13,371 bases of DNA from assembly GCA_025937075.1 (NCBI GenBank), contig JAICSD010000069.1:1-13371 (forward strand). Reading direction: 5' to 3'. Under the pieces are notes generated by a model. It saw nothing but the letters and a program-made list of their open reading frames with translations, made no database searches and was not told the origin of the DNA. Position numbers and translations under genes: made by a program. Of this stretch, positions 1 through 4,880 are shown piece by piece. Origin of the DNA: Vicinamibacteria bacterium (GTDB lineage: Bacteria > Acidobacteriota > Vicinamibacteria > Vicinamibacterales > 2-12-FULL-66-21). The first letter of the stretch is position 1; every line of letters starts with the position of its first letter.

Positions 1-51
1 CGCAAAAAGACGTGTCGACGAGGGACGCGCCTCCGCGCGATGCGGGCGCCC
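1..51 (-). repeat. Diverged inverted copy of the downstream GC-rich repeat
   Basis: Positions 6-23 are the exact reverse complement of positions 211-228 inside the first long repeat copy (18 of 18 bases, including a GTCGAC core). The match continues in weaker form to about position 51, through a GCGCG-rich stretch and a G-rich run, which suggests an older repeat copy in the opposite orientation that may extend past the left edge of the window. No gene is seen here. Confidence 0.5.
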
Positions 52-79
52 GTGCCGCGCCCCCACCGCTGGCGCCGCC
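52..79 (+). repeat. Short repeat element, first copy
   Basis: This 28-base C-rich element matches positions 313-340 at 25 of 28 bases. It lies upstream of the long repeat copy that begins at 161, just as the second copy lies upstream of the long copy at 381. The larger tandem unit is therefore [short element, spacer, long element], and the first spacer is about 40 bases longer than the second. Confidence 0.6.
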
Positions 80-160
80 CGGTGGGCAATGCGCCGATCG
101 CGCGTGTGGTTCGTGTTCCGCGGCGTAGTCGAAGCGGTGAGTAACGATACGCGTCGCCTG

Positions 161-318
161 TGACGATGGGGGCGAGGACTGGGGGCCCCCCGCTTCGCGC
201 GCAAGCGGCTCCTCGTCGACACGTCTTTCCGGCCGCTGCGCACGAAGCGGGGGTGTCCGAGCGGGGCCTCATCGTGAGGGCGACGCCGCAGGCGTCGAAA
301 GATCCGGCGGCCGTGCCG
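161..318 (+). repeat. Long GC-rich tandem repeat, copy 1
   Basis: This segment aligns by eye with 381-536 at about 92% identity (roughly eight substitutions and four one-base indels). It contains internal self-complementary pieces: a G5C6 run at 181-191 and a CGCTT/AAGCG pair around 191-207. It could fold in RNA or single-stranded DNA. Reading frames across it are low-complexity and not protein-like. It resembles dispersed intergenic repeats of high-GC genomes, but I cannot name a family. Confidence 0.75.
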
Positions 319-340
319 CACCCCCACCGGTGACGCCGCC
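313..340 (+). repeat. Short repeat element, second copy
   Basis: Second copy of the 28-base element at 52-79, with three mismatches. It begins inside the tail of long copy 1 and precedes long copy 2, so the tandem unit has a period of about 220-260 bases. Confidence 0.6.
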
Positions 341-380
341 GCTCGCCGATCGCGCCGATCGATCTTCGGACCGTCGCCGT

Positions 381-536
381 TGACGATGGGGGCGAGGATG
401 GGGGTCCCCCGCTTCGCGCGCAAGCGGCTCCCCGTCGACAGGTCTTTCCGGCCGCTGAGCACGAAGTGGGGGTGTCCGAGCGGGGCCCCGTCGTGATGGG
501 CGACGCCGCAGCCGTCGAAGATCCGGCGGCGTGCCG
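381..536 (+). repeat. Long GC-rich tandem repeat, copy 2
   Basis: Partner of the 161-318 copy. It keeps the same opening 18 bases, the same CGCTT/AAGCG pair and the same closing segment. It ends about 40 bases before the stop codon of the minus-strand hemerythrin-like gene, so it occupies that gene's 3' flank. Differences between the copies are scattered, as expected for an older duplication or for two independent members of a dispersed family. Confidence 0.75.
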
Positions 537-576
537 GCCGGCCTGCACTGAAAGGGAGCGTCTCGGCCAGGCCCGG

Positions 577-1128
577 CTACTTCGAAGACAGCCTGGCGCG
601 GATCACATCGCCGACGAGAATCGCCGCGGGATAGAGCACCTCCTCTTCGGATCGAGCGTGGGCCGCGAGTTCTTCGGCGAACTTCTCGAACCGGGAGTCC
701 TTCTCCTCTCGCGCCACCCGCTGGAGCTTCTCGGTCGCGGCATGGATTTGCTTGTGCTCTTCCAGCATGCGCGGCAATTCCTTCCGCAGCGCATCGGTCA
801 TCGCAAGCGCTTCCTTCATGCCAGCGGGCCGCTCGCCGGCGGCCAGCGGCTTGAGGAGCCCGAGCGGGGGCAGCGCGATCTCGTTTTCACGCTTGAAATG
901 CGGGTCGAGGAGAGCGGCCAGCTCGCGGGCCGCCTCCCCGACCCGTCCGCCCGCTTTCGTCGCCTCGACGAGTTCCGCGTGTATTGCGGTGTGTTCCGCC
1001 AGGAGCGATTCGGGGATCGCCGGCGCAGTCGCGCGACGTTCCGCCTGGTGCGGCTGGGCCTGGGCGCCCGCCCGAGCAGGGACGAATGCCGACAGCACAC
1101 CGATCGTGACGATAGCCATGCATCTCAC
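577..1128 (-). CDS. Secreted hemerythrin-like (HHE domain) diiron protein
   Basis: This 183-residue protein begins with a signal-like segment (hydrophobic residues 4-18, then small residues ending near ARAGA, about residue 22), so it is probably exported. The rest is a four-helix hemerythrin-type domain with candidate iron ligands in family order: His46 and His50, His77 with Glu81, His125 and His129, and His157 with Glu161. Such proteins bind a diiron centre that carries O2, senses O2 or NO, or stores iron; which applies here cannot be told. The GTG at 1128 was chosen because an AGGAG (1140-1136) lies seven bases upstream of it. The in-frame ATG at 1119 would be sixteen bases away and would shorten the signal peptide. 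The gene is divergent from the radical SAM gene. A second diiron protein starts the nar operon, so a shared role in nitrosative stress is possible but inferred. Confidence 0.85.
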   Translation of the reverse strand: MRCMAIVTIGVLSAFVPARAGAQAQPHQAERRATAPAIPESLLAEHTAIHAELVEATKAGGRVGEAARELAALLDPHFKRENEIALPPLGLLKPLAAGERPAGMKEALAMTDALRKELPRMLEEHKQIHAATEKLQRVAREEKDSRFEKFAEELAAHARSEEEVLYPAAILVGDVIRARLSSK

Positions 1129-1135
1129 GGGTGGA

Positions 1136-1140
1136 CTCCT
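1136..1140 (-). promoter_or_regulatory. Ribosome binding site of the hemerythrin-like gene
   Basis: On the minus strand AGGAG is followed by seven bases and then GTG. This decides the start at 1128 over the in-frame ATG at 1119. A run of A residues just upstream of the AGGAG may keep the site unpaired. Confidence 0.6.
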
Positions 1141-1252
1141 TTTTCAATACCAGCACAACACAGGCGCGGCGTACTCCACGAGTGTGCCCGGAGAGGACGA
1201 CCGCGGATTGTAAGAGTTCTGTCAGGGCGTCGCCGGACAGAGCGCATGTCTC

Positions 1253-1258
1253 TATAGT
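1253..1258 (+). promoter_or_regulatory. Possible -10 element, leaderless start of radical SAM gene
   Basis: TATAGT lies six bases before the ATG at 1265, and no purine-rich ribosome binding site precedes that ATG. If it is a real -10 box, transcription would begin at or next to the start codon and give a leaderless mRNA. No good -35 is seen 17 bases upstream, so the call is weak. Confidence 0.3.
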
Positions 1259-1264
1259 GTCCCC

Positions 1265-2890
1265 ATGTCGCAAGCCCGGCGTGTGCTGCTCTCGTCCGTC
1301 TTCAAGCCCTTCGCTGTCGACGATCGATTCGGATCGCGTGCGATCAACCCTGTGGAGCTCTACCACAATCAGGTCACGCGCGAGCAGGGGCCCTTCTCGC
1401 TGCGGATGTTCCACCGGACGTGGAGCCTCATGTTCCTCCGTGAGAACATCAGCGCGCCCTGCACGGTGCTCGACTTTCCGACGCGTCAGCGGTTCGTGCG
1501 CGAGCTGCGCGCGTACGACTACGACGTCGTCGGGATCTCAGGGATCGTGGTAAACGTGGGGAAGGTCCGCGAACTGTGCCGGCTCGTGCGCGAGCACTCG
1601 CCGCGTTCGACCATCGTTGTCGGCGGCCACGTGACATCGATTCCAGGCCTCGAACGGCTCATCGACGCCGACCACATCGTCCGCGGCGAAGGGATTGCGT
1701 GGCTGCGTCGATTCCTTGGCGACGATCCTGCGGCGCCGATCCGTCATCCCCTGATTCGCTCGTCGTTTGGTTTTCGCCTGATGGGGCTGCCCGTCAGCGA
1801 GAACCGGCGCAGCCGCTCGGCGACGATCGTGCCGTCGGTCGGCTGTCCGATGGGGTGCAACTTCTGCACGACGTCGGCGTTCTTCGGCGGCAAAGGGCAC
1901 TTCGTGAACTTCTACAACCGCGGCGAGGAACTGTTCCACGTCATGTGCGACGCGGAGCGGCGCCTGGGGTCGCGCTCGTTCTTCATGATGGACGAGAACT
2001 TCCTGCTGCACAAACGACGCGCGCTGGAGCTGCTCGCCTGCATGAAGGCGCATGGGAAAGCCTGGTCGCTGTATGTGTTCTCGTCGGCGAATGCGATCCG
2101 GCAATACGACATCCGGCAGTTGGTCGAGCTGGGCATCGAGTGGATCTGGCTCGGGCTCGAGTCGGCGCAGAACGGGTATGTCAAACTCGCGGGCACCGAC
2201 ACGCTCGAGCTGACGCGGGAGCTGCAGGCGCACGGCATCTGCGTGCACGGCTCGACGATCGTCGGCATGGAGCATCACACGCCCGAGAACATCTGGCGCG
2301 ATCTGGATTACGCAATCGCGCACGACACGGTGTTTCACCAGTTCATGCTCTACACGCCGATGCCGGGCACGCCGCTGCACAAAGAGGTCGCCGCCCAGGG
2401 GCGGCTGCTCGACGATGTCGATTTCGCAGATATCCACGGGCAGTATCGGTTCAACTTCCGGCACCCGGCGATCTCGGGCGAGCAGTCGAAGGCGCTGCTC
2501 GACGGCGCCTTCCGCGCCGACTTCGACCGGAACGGCCCCAGCCTGTATCGCCTGATGCGTACGATGTACAACCGCTACCGCCGCTACGGCGCCGATGCCG
2601 ATCCGCGCGTGCAGGCTCGCGTGCAGCGCGCCGGGGCGCAATTGCGAGGGGGCTATCAAGCCGCGTTGTACGCGATGGAGCGCTATCTGCGGCCCGCAAA
2701 TGCCGCGGTCGCCGCGCGCATCGGCGAGCTCCGCGCGCAGTTGGGACGCGAGTTCGGGACGCTCTCGCGCGTCGCCGGCGCCGCGCTGGGATCCGTGCTG
2801 ACGTGGTCTGCCGTTCGCGAAGCCGCGCGCTTCCCGGCAGGTCGTCCGCTGGAACCGCGTACCTTCGTGGAGCGAACGAACTGGCGATGA
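1265..2890 (+). CDS. B12-binding-type radical SAM protein, substrate unknown
   Basis: This 541-residue protein has the two-part layout of cobalamin-binding radical SAM enzymes. Residues about 60-155 look like the Rossmann-type B12-binding domain (strand DVVGISG, then VVGGH and DHIVRGEG). Residues about 185-400 form the radical SAM barrel. The 4Fe-4S motif is Cys194-x3-Cys198-x2-Cys201. Later barrel strands are visible at WIWLGLES (294-301) and in the MPGTPLH region (366-372). The enzyme would cleave S-adenosylmethionine reductively to start radical chemistry, often methylation or ring formation on lipids, cofactors or natural products. Nothing here fixes the substrate. The Arg- and Tyr-rich tail from about 420 to 541 has no domain I recognise. 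No ribosome binding site is evident. The gene converges on the PAS-LuxR regulator with an 8-base gap, and no biosynthetic partner is nearby. Confidence 0.85.
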   Translation: MSQARRVLLSSVFKPFAVDDRFGSRAINPVELYHNQVTREQGPFSLRMFHRTWSLMFLRENISAPCTVLDFPTRQRFVRELRAYDYDVVGISGIVVNVGKVRELCRLVREHSPRSTIVVGGHVTSIPGLERLIDADHIVRGEGIAWLRRFLGDDPAAPIRHPLIRSSFGFRLMGLPVSENRRSRSATIVPSVGCPMGCNFCTTSAFFGGKGHFVNFYNRGEELFHVMCDAERRLGSRSFFMMDENFLLHKRRALELLACMKAHGKAWSLYVFSSANAIRQYDIRQLVELGIEWIWLGLESAQNGYVKLAGTDTLELTRELQAHGICVHGSTIVGMEHHTPENIWRDLDYAIAHDTVFHQFMLYTPMPGTPLHKEVAAQGRLLDDVDFADIHGQYRFNFRHPAISGEQSKALLDGAFRADFDRNGPSLYRLMRTMYNRYRRYGADADPRVQARVQRAGAQLRGGYQAALYAMERYLRPANAAVAARIGELRAQLGREFGTLSRVAGAALGSVLTWSAVREAARFPAGRPLEPRTFVERTNWR

Positions 2891-2898
2891 TCACCTTC

Positions 2899-3552
2899 TC
2901 AGATGAGCTGCCGCCGGATCGCGTGAATCACCGCCTCGAGACGCGTGTGCGTCCCGAGCTTCTGGTTGATCCGGTGCAGGTGATTGCGCAGCGTTTGCGC
3001 AGAGACGCCGAGTTCCCGCTCGACGTCGGCCGCGCCGAGCCCTTCCGCGAAGCGCCGCAGCACGCGCTGTTCCTGCCCGGATAGCGCGATCGTCGGCGCG
3101 CGGCGGGGTGAGTCCTGGGGCGCCTCGGCGATTTGCCGCGAGAGCCGGACGACGCGCTCGACGAGCGCCTCTGTCCGCTTCCGGCGGCCGATATCGCGCG
3201 CCAGGTGCACGATCAGCCGGCGTCCCGTCCGTCGATCGCGGTGCACCACGGTGGAGACGTTGACCCACGTGCGGCGGCCGGCGCGCGTCATCACTTCGAG
3301 GTCGAAGTCCGGAATGGGGCGGCCGCGGATGGCGCAGTCGCGGACGTGACAATGCTCCGTGCAGACGAGCGTCCGGAGCGATCCGCGCCCCTGCAGCAGA
3401 TCGAAACAGGACCGGCCGACGACCTCGCCGCGGGAATACCCGAACAGGGCTTCGGCGCCGGCGTTCCACGCGCGGATCTCGCCGCTTTCCGACACCGTGA
3501 ACGTCGCGTCGCTCGTGTGGTCGAACAGTTCGAACAGTTCGCGATCGAGCAT
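2899..3552 (-). CDS. PAS-LuxR one-component transcriptional regulator
   Basis: This 217-residue protein has a PAS domain (about residues 5-122) and a LuxR/NarL-type helix-turn-helix (about 155-217: LSGQEQRVL, then SAQTLRNHLHRINQKLG). There is no receiver domain, so signal and DNA binding share one chain. The PAS domain carries four cysteines, Cys49, Cys64, Cys68 and Cys73, the last three in a C-x3-C-x4-C cluster with His67 and His69 between them. That could hold an iron-sulfur cluster or another metal, or act as a thiol switch. It recalls PAS proteins such as NreB that sense oxygen through a cluster, although the cysteine spacing differs. ATG at 3552 was preferred over TTG at 3555 because GGAGG lies at a proper distance only from the ATG. 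The gene is divergent from the nar operon, so it is the natural candidate for its local regulator (inference). Confidence 0.85.
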   Translation of the reverse strand: MLDRELFELFDHTSDATFTVSESGEIRAWNAGAEALFGYSRGEVVGRSCFDLLQGRGSLRTLVCTEHCHVRDCAIRGRPIPDFDLEVMTRAGRRTWVNVSTVVHRDRRTGRRLIVHLARDIGRRKRTEALVERVVRLSRQIAEAPQDSPRRAPTIALSGQEQRVLRRFAEGLGAADVERELGVSAQTLRNHLHRINQKLGTHTRLEAVIHAIRRQLI

Positions 3553-3557
3553 CAATC

Positions 3558-3562
3558 CCTCC
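3558..3562 (-). promoter_or_regulatory. Ribosome binding site of the PAS-LuxR gene
   Basis: On the minus strand GGAGG is followed by five bases and then ATG at 3552. The TTG at 3555 would be only two bases away, so the ATG is the better start. Confidence 0.65.
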
Positions 3563-3633
3563 GGCGGGAGCAGCGGTGGCTGCTGGCTTCATCATCTTCG
3601 ATCCGCCGGCGATGTGCACCTTTGCGGCGGTGC

Positions 3634-3649
3634 GCTGAGGCAACTCAGC
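3634..3649. promoter_or_regulatory. Dyad 1 (6-base arms, 4-base spacer), possible operator
   Basis: GCTGAG-GCAA-CTCAGC is a perfect inverted repeat. Its size and spacing suit a dimeric regulator, but it could also form a small hairpin in RNA. Its centre is 39 bases from that of dyad 2. Confidence 0.4.
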
Positions 3650-3673
3650 CCTGCGCGGCGATGCCTGCGCCCC

Positions 3674-3687
3674 AGTACGGATGTACT
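3674..3687. promoter_or_regulatory. Dyad 2 (5-base arms, 4-base spacer), possible operator
   Basis: AGTAC-GGAT-GTACT is a perfect inverted repeat with the same four-base spacer as dyad 1 but a different arm sequence. It lies about 23 bases upstream of the possible -35 element, a normal position for an activator site. Confidence 0.4.
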
Positions 3688-3709
3688 CCAGAGACCTACA
3701 GCCGTTTCA

Positions 3710-3738
3710 TTGCTCACAGGTACAGGGTCGCGGATTAT
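3710..3738 (+). promoter_or_regulatory. Weak candidate promoter of the nar operon
   Basis: TTGCTC (3710-3715) and GATTAT (3733-3738) are 17 bases apart and match the sigma-70 boxes at 3 of 6 and 4 of 6 positions. Transcription would begin near 3745, only a few bases before the ATG at 3750, which fits the absence of a ribosome binding site there. A poor -35 would be expected if an activator is needed. Confidence 0.3.
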
Positions 3739-3746
3739 CGACGATA
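3736..3746. promoter_or_regulatory. Dyad 3 overlapping the candidate -10
   Basis: TATCG-A-CGATA is a perfect inverted repeat with a one-base centre, ending three bases before the start codon at 3750. It overlaps the candidate -10 box and the predicted transcript start. It may be a repressor site or may be chance. Confidence 0.3.
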
Positions 3747-3749
3747 CCC

Positions 3750-4289
3750 ATGCCGGTCGCCGCCATCGAGGTCGCTACCTGCCCGCTCGCCGGGTTGACG
3801 CAGCACATTCGCGACACGCACCACGCGTATCTCGGTCGGGAACTCCCGGTGCTCTGGGATCTTCTGAAAGAGGCCGCCTCGGCTCGTGGCGGGCACGGCG
3901 CTGAAGACGCCGCCGTGCGACGCGCGACGCGGTTGTTCGGGGGCTTCCGCTCGACGCTCGAAAACCACCTGCTGAAAGAAGAGGCCGTGCTGTTCCCGTT
4001 CGTCGAGCGGCTCGAGCGGTCAATCGGGATCGGGGAGCCGGTCCCCGCTCACGCATTCGGGCCGCTGCGCCTGCCGATCGAAGTCCTCGAGGGAGAGCAC
4101 ATGCTGGCCGACCGCTTCCTCGACGAACTGCGGCCGCTGTGGACGCGCTGGCGGGCCGAAACGGGCGCCTCCGCGCCGCAGGAGACATTCCGCGAACGGA
4201 TGCTGGCGCTCGAAGCGGACATGTCGAGACACACGTACCTCGAAGACCACGTCCTCTTTCCACGCACGATTCTCCTGGAGGGCCGGTAG
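3750..4289 (+). CDS. YtfE/RIC-like hemerythrin diiron protein
   Basis: This 179-residue cytoplasmic protein matches the hemerythrin part of the iron-sulfur cluster repair (RIC: YtfE/ScdA/DnrN) family. Ligand-like residues line up with those of E. coli YtfE as I recall that sequence: His19 and His25, His73 with Glu77 (in HLLKEE), His117 (in EGEH), and His161 with Glu165. RIC proteins have a diiron centre and restore iron-sulfur clusters or handle NO after nitrosative stress. The N-terminal ScdA_N domain with its paired cysteines is missing; only about a dozen residues precede the first helix. ATG at 3750 was chosen because homology begins shortly after it, though no ribosome binding site is visible. 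It is the first gene of the nar operon and its TAG directly abuts the cytochrome gene, so protection of the nitrate reductase from NO is plausible. Confidence 0.8.
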   Translation: MPVAAIEVATCPLAGLTQHIRDTHHAYLGRELPVLWDLLKEAASARGGHGAEDAAVRRATRLFGGFRSTLENHLLKEEAVLFPFVERLERSIGIGEPVPAHAFGPLRLPIEVLEGEHMLADRFLDELRPLWTRWRAETGASAPQETFRERMLALEADMSRHTYLEDHVLFPRTILLEGR

Positions 4290-4880
4290 TTGGTGGCCGC
4301 GGGCGCCACCACACTCGCCCTTCTGTTGGCTGTTGGCGGTTTCGCGACTTCGCCGAATCGATCGGAGCAGCCGCCGCCGAATCCCGGTGCCGTGCTGCCC
4401 GCGAACCCGACGCCCGAGCAGATCGCGCGCGGCCGGCAGCTCTTCGCCGGATCGATTCCGCTCGCGCGCGGCGGCCCGGCATGCGCCGCCTGTCATGCCG
4501 CAGCCACGGTGCCGGCGGCCGGCGGGACGATGGGCCCGGACCTCACGGGCGTGACGGCCCGCATGGGACCCGAAGGGCTCGCCTCCGCACTGCAGACGCT
4601 GTACTTCCCGACGATGTATCCGCTGTTCGCGGCGCATCAACTGACACCCGAGGAGCAGACGTCGATCGGCGCATTCCTCGAGAGCACGGGCGGGCAGACG
4701 TCACATGCGGTGCGCACGACGATCGTGATCGCGATCGCGGCAGCGATCCTGTGCGCGGTGCTCTTTGCCGTCACCAGTCTGTTCGGCCGCTCGCGGGTCG
4801 GTTCGGTACGCCGTAGACGCCTGCCGCGCTCGTCGTCGCACGGATCTCGCGGCCCCTCACGACGAGGAGCGACGGCATGA
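4290..4880 (+). CDS. Membrane-anchored monoheme cytochrome c
   Basis: The 196-residue product has a hydrophobic N-terminus (about 3-18) that can act as a signal peptide or anchor, a class I cytochrome c domain (about 40-135), and a transmembrane helix at about 143-165 followed by a very basic tail, presumably cytoplasmic. Heme attaches at Cys65-x2-Cys68-His69. Met109, in FPTMYP, is the likely sixth ligand. The heme should face the periplasm. TTG at 4290 directly follows the previous stop and lies seven bases after GGAGGG (4277-4282). GTG at 4293 is an equally possible start. The end overlaps narG by four bases (ATGA), so the two are likely coupled in translation. From memory, the Nitrobacter nxr cluster also has a cytochrome c gene just before its large subunit gene. 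Here the protein could carry electrons to or from the bc-type complex encoded downstream. Confidence 0.85.
   Translation: MVAAGATTLALLLAVGGFATSPNRSEQPPPNPGAVLPANPTPEQIARGRQLFAGSIPLARGGPACAACHAAATVPAAGGTMGPDLTGVTARMGPEGLASALQTLYFPTMYPLFAAHQLTPEEQTSIGAFLESTGGQTSHAVRTTIVIAIAAAILCAVLFAVTSLFGRSRVGSVRRRRLPRSSSHGSRGPSRRGATA
4864..4869 (+). promoter_or_regulatory. Ribosome binding site of narG
   Basis: GAGGAG lies seven bases before the narG ATG at 4877, inside the 3' end of the cytochrome c gene. Together with the ATGA overlap it fixes the narG start. Confidence 0.75.

Larger units (their letters stand above)
1129..1264. other. Divergent intergenic region (hemerythrin / radical SAM)
   Basis: This 136-base gap must hold the promoters of two divergent genes. 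On the minus strand I see only the ribosome binding site. On the plus strand there is a TATAGT close to the radical SAM start. I see no FNR-type dyad (TTGAT-N4-ATCAA) and no other clear operator. Confidence 0.5.
3553..3749. other. Divergent control region between regulator and nar operon
   Basis: This 197-base region separates the start codons of the PAS-LuxR gene and the first operon gene and should hold both promoters. It contains three short perfect dyads, listed separately, and a weak promoter-like pair near the operon start. No canonical FNR/DNR box is seen. Upstream in-frame codons before 3750 exist, but they encode sequence unlike the RIC family, so I treat the region as non-coding. 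Confidence 0.6.

Noticed and set aside
1..536. CRISPR array in the repeat block
   Set aside because: Repeat units are over 150 bases long with no short regular repeats or unique equal-length spacers, and no cas genes are present.
537..577. Imperfect inverted repeat just after the hemerythrin-like gene (GGCCTG and CAGGCC)
   Set aside because: It has a bulged stem, a 22-base loop and no T run in the minus-strand direction, so a terminator cannot be supported.
466..1257. Plus-strand open frame of 263 codons over the hemerythrin-like gene
   Set aside because: Antisense to a gene with a signal peptide and the full histidine pattern. It begins inside the repeat block and has no family resemblance.
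1538..2659. Long minus-strand open frame inside the radical SAM gene
   Set aside because: Low-complexity Arg/Val/Asp-rich product, antisense to a gene with a clear CxxxCxxC motif.
3681..3749. Upstream ATG extension of the RIC-like gene
   Set aside because: The added 23 residues do not resemble an ScdA_N domain and overlap dyad 2 and the candidate promoter.
3553..3749. Search for an FNR/DNR box upstream of the nar operon
   Set aside because: No TTGAT-N4-ATCAA or near match found by eye. An isolated ATCAA at 3551-3555 has no partner half-site.
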